Made by a program: the position numbers and the translations under genes. From the NCBI GenBank assembly GCA_964035545.1, contig OZ037770.1:11028463-11088462 (forward strand): a stretch of 60,000 nucleotides of DNA, in the 5' to 3' direction. Position 1 is the first letter of the stretch, and every line of letters starts with the position of its first letter. The notes under the pieces were generated by a model that saw nothing but the letters and a program-made list of their open reading frames with translations, made no database searches and was not told where the DNA came from. This DNA comes from Bugula neritina (taxonomy: Eukaryota > Bryozoa > Gymnolaemata > Cheilostomatida > Bugulidae). This document shows, piece by piece, positions 12,559-26,306 of this stretch.

Positions 12559-12959
12559 AGTCTTTTTCTATTTTCATCACTCTAGAAATGCAATTTATGA
12601 GTAAGGCTCAACATACTAATTTAAAGAGTTTTATTATGTTTTATAATGAATTTGCTGCTTAATGTATGAGTTTTGCTATTAAATGTATAAATGATTTTGC
12701 AAGCTTGTTTTCATTTCTTCAGCAAATTATTTCAAACATCATTAACAGTTTAAAGCCATTCATGTGTTTGAGGGAAAGTGATACTTTTGTTGTCTATATA
12801 ATATATGTATTGCTTTAATCAATATGTTATCATTATTCTTTTTGCAATAAGATACTTGACAAAATATCAAACAAATAGCAGCTCGCTCAGCTGTAACGCG
12901 TGTAGTTTAAAAGTATTTTTTTCTCAAAACAGTAAAAAGTTGGTAGAAATCTTAAGAAA

Positions 12960-14699
12960 ATGACAGGAAATTTCTTACCTTGCAGATTTAGTAAGTTAAA
13001 AGCTTATAAACTATTTCTATGTATGTTTTATTAAAATAACCCTACATTACATATTACATTATAATTATTTTGCAGATTATTAAACTGCAGAAATACATTT
13101 TATAACTATTACCAATTTAACTTTGATTTAGAAAATTGTATTTGCTTTGATTTTATGTAAAAGTAAAAAAGTTATCATTACTAGATAATTCTTAAGCTAA
13201 GAATTTAATTATTTAATACTTTTATCTAATAATTGTTCTTAGCCAATAAAAACTATTGCAATAAAATTTGATGTGTGATTGCAATAATTTTCTATGTAAT
13301 GTTCATTTTCTTGCAGTTCTATTAGTAAAGCTTACAGCTCTGGTGGCTGTATTTGGTTACCAGACCGTCCTCTACAAGAGTTATGTCATGCCAGAATCTC
13401 TGTCTAACATTTCTCAACATGACTCTGGGACAGCTCCTTCTGCAATGTCCTGTGCTTCTGGTTGTACCAGGAAAGAAGACTGCGATGGGTTCACATATGA
13501 TTGGCTAACTAAGAAGTGCTCTGGTAAGATGTGTGTCAACCCTAATCTGTATTCTGAAGGAGAAGGAGATGGTTATTACATCAGAGCTGATGTTGGAGAA
13601 CGCTTCACTAAATTATTAGCTAGAGGTGAATACATTTTCCGTTTCTTTTCTCAAACTTGCCCATGTTTGAGTAAATTTTATATAATTTACTTAGTTTTTA
13701 TTTTTAGTACAACAAGTTAGTACTAATCATATATTTTAACAATTATTGAATGATTTGGTGAAAAATAAATTTTTTTTCAAGTTTTGAAACAATTGCTATT
13801 ATATAAAATAAAAAATAGTAGTGTTTCTTCATGGGTGAGTCAGCATCACATTTTAAGATCGAATCCATATTTTTATTTAGATAAACCAGCAAAGCTATCA
13901 TCTGTTTTTGTGCACTTCACTGAAATGTACACCTTTGAGGCTAACTTTGCTGTTGATGGAGTCTATGAGCTGTCGGATGAGCTTTATTCTCTGGCACATA
14001 GTAACAAGGAGACTAGACCATGGTGGAGAGTAGACCTGGGAGGTGTACACTGTGTCTGGGCCGTGAACATTTTAAACAGATATACAAGTAAGTTGATTTG
14101 TATTAAAAAGTGCGATTTTCATAAAAGATAACAAAATAATGAAAAAAAAATCATGACAGTTGTTTCTAGTATTGGTGAATCTTTTTTCTTGCTACCATAA
14201 TTTTTGATGTACCCTTTAACATTATTACTTTAGTCATTTTGATGCATATATTCTTGTTATGGCAGAATACTTATTACAGCAGAACCAAAGCATTAAACTG
14301 CTTTATATTTTATATGCAAAGACTTCCTCAAACTGCAATCTTTCAAAAGAAACTCAGACACTGTCAAAATTCTTGTTGTATTCTATTGAGGTGACGCATT
14401 TATTTACTTTCTATATGTATGTATAACACGTTGACGATAACTATTTGAATAACATTGTTTTAGAGGTATGGCACAGTAGAAGATCAATCAACACTGAAGT
14501 TACAGTTGCTATGGTAGAGGAAGATATAGAGTTTACTGGATCTAACAGAGAAGTTCTGTGTAAATATGTTGATGGTTATCTCAACCAATACTACACTCTG
14601 ATTACATGTGATCAACCAATCACTGGGCGCTTTGTCCAGATTTTGTTCAATGCCACAACTTGGTTGAATCTGCATGAGGTTGAAGTTCAAGGTTATTAG
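12960..14699 (+). CDS. Secreted PAN-like + F-type lectin (fucolectin-fold) protein 1, 260 aa, four exons
   Basis: Exons 12960-12990, 13317-13625, 13881-14087 and 14464-14699 join with GT-AG borders, all in phase 1, to 783 bases (260 codons plus TAG). The N-terminus (MTGNFLPCRF then ILLVKLTALVAVFG) is a signal peptide split by intron 1. Residues about 30-110 form a Cys-rich PAN/apple-like module (C56, C60, C66, C78, C83; DGFTYDW core). Residues about 114-260 form a discoidin/F-type-lectin fold: FAVDG, the PWWRVDLG block at 160-167, a CDQP segment and the ending HEVEVQGY. Canonical F-type lectins bind fucose through RGDCC after the NR strand end; here NRYT-K-VW is found and the Cys pair is missing, so fucose binding is doubtful. 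Expected to be secreted, perhaps recognition or mucus-associated (inference). Paralogue at 20060-22518. Confidence 0.88.
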
Positions 14700-14936
14700 A
14701 CATTTGAAGCTAATTTAATTTCAATAGTCTAAGTTTATCTGCTTTACCTAAATTTGCAATGTGATACGTGTACTGTTGTGTGTTCATAAAATAATATGAC
14801 TAGTCTATTAGCTATCTCCTAATATAGACTACTAATTCTTCTAACTGTGAGTATGCAAGACCATTAATAGCAAATTATATTATCTTGAATTCAATCAATG
14901 CTAAGAAATTTCAGTTAAGTATGCAATATTATACAA

Positions 14937-14942
14937 ATAAAA
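14937..14942 (+). promoter_or_regulatory. Putative polyadenylation signal of lectin gene 1
   Basis: AATAAA lies 238 bases after the lectin 1 stop and is the first such hexamer downstream. Motif match only. Confidence 0.4.
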
Positions 14943-15289
14943 CTATATTTGATAAAGATGCTGCTTGCAATTAATTTGGAATGAGCTGACTTACTGAGAA
15001 ATATTTTTCTCTAGATTTATCATACATGAAAGCTCTACTGAATACTGGATACTTTTAAATGTTAATTAATGGTTTCTAAAACACATTTCCATATATTCTT
15101 TGACTAAGCTTTCTTTCATTTTATCATCAATATTGTGCATTGCTTTGTTTTCATAGCCACACTATTTTATTGTGCTTATAATAGCTGTAAGGAGACATGT
15201 ATATTGCTACTGCATTTCATGGCAGGTTATTATAAGTGAGTCATTGTTGTCATACAAATATAATTACTTTAAAAAAATTTCTGTTACTG
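14943..15289. other. No feature seen
   Basis: AT-rich intergenic DNA between lectin gene 1 and the duplicated flank block. Confidence 0.5.
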
Positions 15290-16010
15290 TTTGTGTTTAT
15301 TATGCATCAGAAACTAAATTATATAAAATAGTGTGATCTTTATTATATATGAGCAAAGTTTTTGAAGTAACATTGAAAGAAATTTAATCCCTCTACCTGA
15401 ACAGGACAAAGTGGAAATACAGGTGAAAATTGAAAAAAAAATCCATCAGTAATTGTAGGCTCTTTACCAACTTTTCTGTTTATTTTTGTTGTTTAAATTA
15501 TTATGTTCAGCTGTTTCCATGTCTTACATTCTGATTTACAAAGTGCTATAGGAAATATATTATGCATTCACGAGTGACAGTTTAAGAGAAAACAAATCAA
15601 TAAAACCCAATCATAAGCTACCAAAGGATGCAGCCTTTCAACTTTCTTGTATAGAAAAGCATATAGAAATATTACAACTTGAAAAGCACATAGCCATATA
15701 TGCATGCAGTGGTAATAATAGCAGTAGTGAATAATCAAAGAAAACATAATCTATAGAAGCATGTTACCAACCATATTATTGACTATGCTTTACCCAAACA
15801 GATTGTTATGCAAGCACATAATTAATAAAGAGAATACATTTTACAATGATATGATACATGTGCACAAATCAATGAAAACTCATCAAAACTTGTTCGGAGC
15901 AACACTCCAATTTATGTACAACGAATGCTATAAAATCAACGTAGAACATGCTTATAGTAATATATAATCATTATAGAATACAAGGGCATAATATAGTAAT
16001 AGTTCTTAAC
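15290..16010. repeat. Segmental duplicate of 7840-8560
   Basis: Downstream flank of lectin gene 1, sharing order and many short exact stretches with 7840-8560. The 68-residue open frame inside it is not preserved in the other copy, so it is probably non-coding. Confidence 0.75.
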
Positions 16011-18330
16011 AGCTATAGTGTGCTGCAAATAGGTAATTACAACATTTTAGAGATTTCATTAATTCTTCATAACTATATAGTAGCATAAATACATGCACTA
16101 TGTTACTAAACTGCATGGAAACAAATTAAAAACTAAAATAACTAGATATTTGGCTGTCACAAAACATAGTGATTTTAAGAAAGAATAATTCTGCAAAAAC
16201 AGTTTGCAAAATAACACATTGTTTCATTAACAATTTTATGTGTTTTTTACGGAGTTAACCCTATTATACCTCTCATTCACAATTTGATGTACCGAACGTT
16301 GTAACAGCAAATGTCAGCCATCTTTTGTTAATATCCGGACTGAATTATACCACGGTATAAATTTCGGCATTGATCTAACACTTCTTGATTAAAAAAGTCA
16401 CTTTGGGCTTTTATTGGGTAGAGTTGACATAGTAGTAAAATTTAAAGAATATTTTTGCTGGTTCATTTCAATCACTTATTGTTGATTTAATTTACTTTAT
16501 AACTTCATAACTTCTATAACTTCAGAAGATAAAAAAACTCTTTATCAGGCTTGTTTAAATTAAGTGTAGCCTAAAAATCTAGCTTTTACCAATCACAAAA
16601 AATATCTCAAAATTAATTAGGTGGCTTAAATATTTATTATTCAAATTAATTTGCACAGTTATTTTAGGGACACCTATTCGAAAGACAGTTTTCTTCTTTT
16701 AATTGCTTTTATCTAGTCAATAACAATTATGTTACATCTTTCGGAAAGAATGTTTTAAAAAATTAATTTGTGAATAATACCCAAAAACATATACAAGTCT
16801 CCGCAGACAAGAATTAGCTTTATTATGATTGCTTACAGCTCAAGTTCATGCCTTGTACTTTTTTTTAGTGTGTGAACTGTGAACTCATTTTGACAAAACA
16901 TAACAGCAGCGCATTTTCTTTTGGCTGTTACGGTGTACAATAAGGCAAAGTGTGAATGCATGAGAAGATTACCATTGCCGCTTTTGTCAAAATATAATTC
17001 TTTGTTTTAAGTCTAACGCACATTTAGATTAAAGTGAATTTTGATATGAGTTTAGTGCTACATAAACTTAGCAATCTAGATCATTGAACTAGAAAAGATC
17101 GTTTGAGTTCAGTTATCCAGATTAAAATAATATAGCTGTTGGTATTACAACTTGTACGATTGAAATAACTAATAGTGTGACTCAGTTGCAGCTGCAATAT
17201 TTATTTCTCACTCTTCATCTGCCTAACCAAGTATTTACAGGTAGAACTGTAATCACAAGCAGGGAGAGAAATGTCGTGGCAGGATTTTTAAGTTATTGGT
17301 AGTTGTCTTATTTTACTGTTGCGTGTATGGGGAGTGCACAACTCTGAGATATTTGCATCAACATAGGTAATATAGTGTGGGTGTGGCCTGTGTGAGTGTT
17401 GCATATATAAAACAGAGTGTGTATGAGAAGAGATTTAAATTATTGATTGAATTGATTGATTGAAGATTGTGAAAAGAAGAGAATAGAATGCGTGCGAACA
17501 CAATAGAATGTGTTAGGGTATGTTAGTTTGAGTGCTAGCCCAGGATACTAAACTGAAGAGCACCACTAGACAAATACTCTAACCCAGAGTCTCAACTTCA
17601 CTTGTGCAGATGGATAGGAGCTGAGTTATGTTCAATAAAAAATAAGCAAAAATCATTGCAATGTTTAAAAATAAATCAAGCTGTAATTTTACTAGAATTT
17701 TCAATTTCAATACTAAATTGAGCATATTGGCCCAAAATTGTACTACAGAAACTGAAATCTGCTGATTTTTTAAAATATTTTTGTCGAGAACATATTTAGC
17801 TTTCCATTGATATGCATATTACCCTATATCACCTTAGAAATATTGAGTAAATTATCAATTACTCATAAACAATAAGTTTATTTTGAGCGGTCCCATAATT
17901 AAGATCACCACTGTATAGCTTATTTATTATAGTTTTGCATTTTCATTTAGAATTTTTAAATTATTTTAGTGTATTGTTCAATCAATTAGAGTGCATAGTG
18001 CGCATCTCCCATATGGTTACACTGATTTTGTTTGTTATTTTTGTCTGTAAAAGAAAGTTTCTCATACACGAAGTTCTTGTATAGCAGCATTGACAGCGAT
18101 TTCTATTTATACCTCATAAATACTTAAAAACCCAGATCAATATGTGGTTGACTTTAAACTTCAAATGCTCATGCATATAAAATCAATGCAGATTCATCAT
18201 ATCAAACAGATACACAATGGGGAGACAGTTGAAAAGAAAAATTAAAGCTTATCTAGAGAGTTCTTATAGCTAATTTATAGTATAGCTATATAAGCCAATG
18301 TTGTCATCAAAAACTACTTACACAGTCATT
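16011..18330. other. Gene-free AT-rich stretch
   Basis: No family, splice-consistent exon or transposon terminus was recognised. A short inverted repeat (TTATACC-AC-GGTATAA near 16346-16361) and ATTGATTGATTG repetition near 17448 are the only visible structure. Confidence 0.5.
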
Positions 18331-18985
18331 TAAAAAGCGAAACAAAATTTATTTTGATTTCTTGCAATGGAGTCACTTTCATATTTCTACTATAACAATT
18401 GAATCAAAGTGTGTCTTCTATACGTAGGGTTATAAATGCTTTTCAGCATGTAAGGCACCATCTTTATAGTTACAGGCAAGAATACATAAATATATGTTTC
18501 CAATAGTGAGAAACAAATACATTTACACTAACAATTTACTTAAGCAGTACAAAGGCAAAACCCATCATAAAAGTTCAAAAAGGTGTAATATCTAATAGCC
18601 CTGAACTTCAACCTCACAAAGGTTTAATCTTGTTTTTGCAAGAATCTGGAAAAAGCGGCCACTGATTGGTTGATCACATGTAATCACAGCAAAACATAAT
18701 TTATTTTGTTATAGAATTGTTATAGCTAGTTTCTTTAGATGGAGTCACTCTCATATGTCTACTGCAGTTTAATCAAAATGTGCCTCATATATACCTGTAT
18801 AGGGCTAAAAATTTTCAGCATGCTATGGGCACCCATCTATAGCTCCAGGCCCTAGACCCTATAAGAGTGGGTAAATATATGTATTCAATAATGAGAGACA
18901 AGTGCTTTACACTAGAGTAGTTTACTTAAGCAGTACAGTGACAAAACCCATCATAAAGTTTCAACAACCTGTAATACCTAATAGC
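18330..18985 (-). repeat. Diverged tandem duplication of a lectin 3' end and its flank
   Basis: Two units of about 300-350 bp (18330-18690 and 18700-18985) share GGAGTCACT, TTACTTAAGCAGTACA, CCCATCATAAA and CTAATAGCC-TGAACTT in the same order. In reverse orientation each begins at the terminal Gly-Tyr-stop of a lectin exon and continues through its 3' flank. Only the first unit keeps lectin coding sequence. Confidence 0.7.
18592..18690 (-). pseudogene. Fragment of F-type lectin terminal exon
   Basis: On the reverse strand the segment reads VITCDQPISGRFFQIL, then LNLCEVEVQGY and TAG, matching the last ~32 residues of exon 4 in both complete lectin genes (ITCDQPI-GRF-QIL, HEVEV-GY). It keeps Cys in LCEVEV, as canonical F-type lectins do, whereas both complete genes have His there. 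Coding similarity stops abruptly upstream at about 18690 with no splice site, so it is a truncated relic of a further lectin copy in opposite orientation. Confidence 0.75.
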
Positions 18986-20040
18986 CATGAACTTTATTAC
19001 TTGTAAAAAAAAACAATTACACTTGCAAATGTTTCTTTTAATGTTGCATGCATGTAATCCGCAAGGTTATTTGTATTTTTACTCAATATATGTTCAATGT
19101 TTAGTTAATCTTGTGTAGTCAATAAAGAAAGAAGAATGTGTTATACAGAATCATATTTAATTGTAGTAGGTAAAATAATTTAAGTTTTAATGTAGTAATG
19201 TGCACTATCGGGAATTAGTAAAAGTTGTATAAATTTTATAAACTAGCTTTCAAGTGTCTATATAATATGTTATATATCTAGTGCGGTCTTTTTGATAAGT
19301 AGCATAAACCTAGTTTAATAAACTTATAGATAAATATAGTTTGCAACAGTTTAAACATCAAAGCCTCAGGCGAGCTAAGCAACTAAAAAGCATGAAATAG
19401 AAGATAGCAACATATTTCAGTATTATTTGTATAGATATTCTTATAAATAATACTTATATTCTTGCATTATTTAACATTTAGTTAACTAAAGTATATAGTT
19501 TTGTGTTTCATGAAGAGTAATGTTTTGAGTTTTAATATGGAGCTCTTTCCTAAAATTTGATTACTTTTAAAAAAATCAATTACTGCATTTGCAAATGTTT
19601 CTTATGATGTTTCATGCGCATGTAATCCTAATGTAATCTTAATGGTTTGTTTCAAGTGATTAAAGAGAAATGTTATATTCTAAAATGTACAGTTCATAAA
19701 GTTCATTATTCTGGATCTAAGAACCAGATCTATGAAAAGGTTGTTTTACATATATTTAAATTTATTTGATTTTGCTTATTATGTTACAAGTTTAATTAAA
19801 GTTTTCAAAATGAAATGAATGCAATCAATATAAGTAGTTTGAAACAACTAATATATATCTAATGGACGTATGAATATTATCATGTTGGTATAACTTTATC
19901 AATATTTTTAAAATTATTTTTATTATAGATGACCGTGAGCAGTTATTATTTACCAAGAAGAGCAGTCTAGCTGTATGCAGTGTGTTTGAGTTAGCCAAAG
20001 TATAATCTTTCCTGATATATGTTGCTAAACTCTTTATGAC
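18986..20040. other. No gene seen
   Basis: AT-rich DNA upstream of lectin gene 2. A short stretch around 19010-19060 and 19575-19640 repeats (GCAAATGTTTCTTttaATGTT...CATGTAATCC), a small dispersed duplicate of unknown origin. Confidence 0.45.
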
Positions 20041-20059
20041 TACCCAAGGTTTGGAGAGA

Positions 20060-22518
<2,459 letters not shown>

Positions 22519-23991
22519 CCACTCAAAGCTATTCTTACTATACACAATGGCTCACTAATTACTTAAATTCTCTTGTACCTTTCTATCAGTGTTTAATCAG
22601 ATTTGTCAACTGGCGTATTTTAGCCACCCTACGGATTAGTTGTTGAAAGTCTTGGGCAGAACTGCCTCACAAAGTAAAGCGCATGATGTCGATTTTAATT
22701 TAATTTGGTTACATAGTCAATTGATGTCTGGCAATTTTTTTCTGTATAGCTGACTGGAATAGTTTCCATAAATTAGTAAAGTTAATGCCGCTATAGTGTA
22801 GTTGTAAAACAACTGAGCAAGGTTGAATTATAATACACACTCTGATTAGCATTACGTGATTGATTTTCTCATTTGATGCATAGGATACGTGTCATCCTTC
22901 CATAAGTGTTGTCCCTTACAAAGCCATTCAAATCATGTGAATGCAGTTATATAGATTTATAGTGAATATATATATATTAGGTAACTTTTTATTACTAGTG
23001 GTTAATGCTATAAACCTATATAAACAATGTTTTACTAAATTTATGACCGGAGTATGAAAGTGTTTTCACATGTCTTGTTGCAAGAATAATAATATTGTGA
23101 TTTTTATTCAATAACCAACTTGAAGCAATTATCTTTTGTGACTCTTCAATAAATTAGTCTTTGTTTGAGAAGTTTAATTGTGCTATACATTATGTAAAGC
23201 ACTTGAAAGTTAATAAATTTATTAGCTATTGTTTAAAGAAAAAGGGAGTGCTCCTTTGGTAAACTATGGAAGTTTACTATCAATTCGTGTATAACTGTTA
23301 ATTAAGCATTTTAATTTACAAATTTTCTTTTGTTTAGTAATCACTGTGATCTAAATAAAAGATGTTCTTATTGTGGTATTTTGATTTAATTTTAAAATTG
23401 GGCACTGTATAAAAATTTTTCTTCGTTGCAAACATACACAAAAAATCATATATCATAAGCTAAGTAAGATTTTACACCAGAATTGCTGAATAATGCTTTA
23501 TAAACTTTTCCACAGACTAATGATAAGATATCTCTGGCAGAATGGATTTAGGAATATTCGGTTCTTACGTTAAACTGAACTAGAAGTATACGTAGATGGA
23601 TTTGTGATAAATGTGGTATTAAGGGGTTTGCTAAGCATGTGGTAGGTGTGTGGTATGTCTGTGGTATATAACATGCATGGTATATGTGTGCTACTTGTGT
23701 GGTATGCGTGTGTGGTATAGGTGTATGGTAAGTGTGTGGTATAGGTGTATGATAAGTGTTTAATGTTAATCCTGAATGTAGGTTACTTTACAGTGAGCAA
23801 GGTACAATTTTTAAAGAACAGCTATACAGAGACTCAAATACTCCAAAACATTTGACAATTTAAGACATTTACTTTAAAATGTATTCATATTTGCTAGCAT
23901 ACAAGAACCATTTATAAAGATTAATTTTACAACAAATAATAAATTGAATAGTGCTTTAGCATAAGCCATGCAATGAAAAAATGAAGCCAAA
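22519..23991. other. Gene-free stretch with a GTGTGGTAT-type minisatellite
   Basis: No exon recognised. At about 23635-23760 a degenerate repeat of GTGTGGTATAGGTGTATGGT type occurs about six times. Confidence 0.5.
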
Positions 23992-24272
23992 TCAATTATA
24001 GAGTGTGTATATAATTATGACATACTCAGGGTAAACTTTATTGTTATTAAACAGCTGGTAATGATATGGGGTTTCTATATTATTTACAAATGACGCAAAC
24101 TGAGATCTATTAGGTGAGCCTAGGTCACTGCTCTGATATTTATGTAATTTTCCAGTGACCGCTCGAACTCTTACATATACATGAGAGTCATATTCATAAG
24201 GCTGATCAATCACTTGTTCTGTATCACCAACTCTTGGACGAAAATAAATGCTCTGTGTTATTTTGCCAAAGC
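23992..24272 (-). CDS. Exon resembling the C-terminal end of a PARP/ARTD catalytic domain (partial)
   Basis: On the reverse strand a TTTTTTAG acceptor (AG at 24274-24273) is followed by 93 codons to a TGA at 23992. The order of motifs resembles the end of PARP10/14-type catalytic domains: a VYVRVRAVTGKL strand (family: MY.VRVLTG.Y), a spacer where the family has a PP-rich loop, FVNNIETP (family: D.V.DN...P) and the ending FNNNKVYPEYVIIIYTL (family: F.D.QAYPEYLITF). The His-Tyr-Glu active-site region would lie in upstream exons, which I cannot find to the right before the TRIM gene. It is either the last exon of a gene with a long intron or an orphan fragment. Confidence 0.5.
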
Positions 24273-24274
24273 CT

Positions 24275-24890
24275 AAAAAATATATTACCAAACTTATGGC
24301 TCCCTTTGAACATTTCACAACTGCTTCATTATAGAATCATGGTGTCAGGCTGTTTCAAATGTATGGATTGTATGATATTTATCAGGTCAAGGTGATGTTT
24401 AAATCAATAAAGTTATCCACCATACAGACTACAACATCATTTCAGTAACAAATTGAACTGCAGTGAAAGTGGGTTTTAAACAGCTGTTAAATTTATCAAA
24501 CAAAAATCCTGAATATACATCTTCTGTGTTTAACAAAATAGTCTTAATTATGTATTATAGCTTCTTATTAGATAGTTTTATGATGAATGTATAAGATGAT
24601 TACATAATTTACTATAAACCATTTTAAATGACCAGGAAGACACAAAAAGAGGTTTTGAAAAATCTAACTTGGTGAAAATCTAAAATTATACATTCTTAGC
24701 TTTACCAGATTTTGAATGACATATATACTAAATAAAGTATACATTACAGATTTATGTCATTTTTGCACAATACATAAAACCTACTAATTAAATACAATAG
24801 TTGTATACTTAGTAGTTTGCTGGTACCTTTAACATTGGTACGGAAATTCAGTAAGTGATTTTGGTAAGTGATTTTTGAACAATAATTTTG
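24275..24890. other. No feature seen
   Basis: AT-rich sequence upstream (reverse strand) of the PARP-like exon; no further PARP exon was recognised. Confidence 0.45.
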
Positions 24891-24938
24891 CCCCCACCTG
24901 AGTCCTCTGGCTTGCAAGCAAGTGTGCTACCATTACAT

Positions 24939-24945
<7 letters not shown>
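24890..24945 (-). mobile_element. tRNA-like SINE relic
   Basis: The reverse complement reads GATGTAATGGTAGCACACTT, GCTTGCAAGCCAGAGG and CTCAGGTGGGGGCA, matching the tRNA-like units at 25572-25655 and 25810-25880 but without the B-box part. It directly abuts a (TA)n run at 24942-25006. Confidence 0.6.

Positions 24946-25006
<61 letters not shown>
24942..25006. repeat. (TA)n microsatellite
   Basis: About 65 bp of TA repeats ending in TTTATATTTATA. Confidence 0.95.
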
Positions 25007-25019
<13 letters not shown>

Positions 25020-25020
<1 letters not shown>

Positions 25021-25560
25021 TTTATATAAACACATTATATAATCTGAATCAGCATGGTTTCATGTTTTAATTCTCAAAATAATGGCAATCTTTTGTATTA
25101 CATCACTTTGAGCTGCCATTATAATATTCAAATCTAGATAACCACTCAAGTATGTTAGATCTCCAGCAATTAGTATCTCAGTAACAGCAAAGACCATAGT
25201 TAATCTACTTACAGATAAGAAAATCTTAAATGCTAAGAGCATAACAAGATAAAAATTATTATATATGCCTACATGGTTGTTTAAAAATTGATAACATTGA
25301 TTGCGCAAGTGCCTTTATATTATCTCTCCCAGTAACTGTAAATTTTCACTTACCTTAGTATTCACACAAAGAACAGCACACTTAAGTATGTGCAGGCACA
25401 TTATATATACTAACTGACTGCTATAATTACTTGCCATTTGTTCAAAGATTACTGAAGGGATATCTGAGACTACAACAGTGCTATAGTAAGTCTACATTCA
25501 TAGAAGCTGCTTCTGCTGCTTTGACCTTAAAGTTGTACAGCTGAATGTTTTATTAAATAT
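25020..25560 (+). repeat. Duplicated 5' flank of TRIM gene A (matches 42130-42675)
   Basis: Shares ordered stretches with the upstream flank of gene B: GGTTTCATGTTTTAAT, TATTACATCACTTTGAG and AGTATGTTAGATCTCCAGC. This shows the tandem gene duplication included upstream sequence. In gene A the flank is then interrupted by SINE material (about 25560-26220); in gene B the equivalent place is a (TA)n array. Confidence 0.8.
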
Positions 25561-25571
25561 TGTTTTGTATT

Positions 25572-25890
25572 CTTTAAATAAATGCCCCCACCTGGGTTTA
25601 AACCACAGACCTCAGGTTTGCAAGCAAGCGCTTGCTAACCAATTATACCACAAGGGCTTCTGGATTCCAAATAACAATCCTCCCAGTTCTCTCCAGAACT
25701 GCACTGCCCCCCCCCCACATACTTTGTCAGTTTATGGGCTCCACTTGCTACTCAACTTGCTGAGAGTACCTCCACAAAACAAGGCCAAAATAGCTTATGA
25801 AAAAACTTTGTCCCAACTGGGATTTGAACCTGAGACCTCTGGCTTTCAAGCAAAAATGCTAACCATTTACACCATGAGTATGCTGGGTAA
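25572..25890 (-). mobile_element. Tandem pair of tRNA-like SINE units
   Basis: The reverse complement holds two tRNA-like units. The right one (about 25810-25880) has A-box-like TGGTGTAAATGGTTAGCA and B-box-like AGGTTCAAATCCCAG. The left one (about 25580-25655) has TGGTATAATTGGTTAGCA and GGTTTAAACCC; its first seven bases GCCCTTG can pair with TGGGGGC near its end, as in an acceptor stem. The spacer between them is unique. The units look like pol III tRNA-derived heads; neither folds into a convincing tRNA anticodon arm. Confidence 0.65.
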
Positions 25891-26110
25891 ACATGGTCTA
25901 GGGGTTAGAGTGTTTGCCTAGTAAGCACTGAGTCGTAGGCTCGAGCCCTGACAAAGGCCATTGGTAATGTTAACAAGAGCATCCAGTAGTAATTGCTCCT
26001 TTGCCTCATCTTAATAAGTCCTCAGCCCGATTTAACGAAAACCCCTTCCATCAGGGGTTTCTCACAGGGATAGTGACTATAAACTCACGTGAGTTTTTTA
26101 TGCTGGGTAA
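25884..26110 (+). mobile_element. tRNA-derived SINE, second family
   Basis: The head has A-box-like TGGTCTAGGGGTTAGAG and B-box-like GGCTCGAGCCC about 30 bases apart, followed by a body CATTGGTAATGTTAACAAGA. A diverged copy of head and body lies at 43205-43345 in intron 1 of gene B. No clear 3' tail or target duplication was found. Confidence 0.6.
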
Positions 26111-26306
26111 ACTCAACACTACATATTATTTAAACAATAATGTCACTTAAGACACTAATCAGTTTGATATTAGACATGCAATTTCTTTACACACTATGCA
26201 GCAATGCAAGTTGCTAATGTCAAAAATTTTACCTAAAAGATTAAGGTAAAGCTTATTATATTGATTTTAGCAATCTATACATTTGCAGCAGACTCAGTTG
26301 TAGAAA

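Noticed and set aside
14445-14463. Extending lectin exon 4 upstream to the ATG at 14445
   Set aside because: The TTGTTTTAG acceptor at 14463 and phase agreement with exon 3 place the exon start at 14464; the ATG is intronic.
16346-16361. Short inverted repeat as an operator-like site
   Set aside because: Only 7-bp arms in AT-rich DNA, no gene nearby; expected by chance.
25580-25655. A genuine tRNA gene on the reverse strand
   Set aside because: Acceptor stem and B box are present but the anticodon arm does not pair and similar truncated units lie nearby, so a SINE head is the better reading.
25565-25921. 118-codon forward frame starting MYSLNKCPHLGLNH
   Set aside because: It is the antisense of two tRNA-like SINE units and their spacer.
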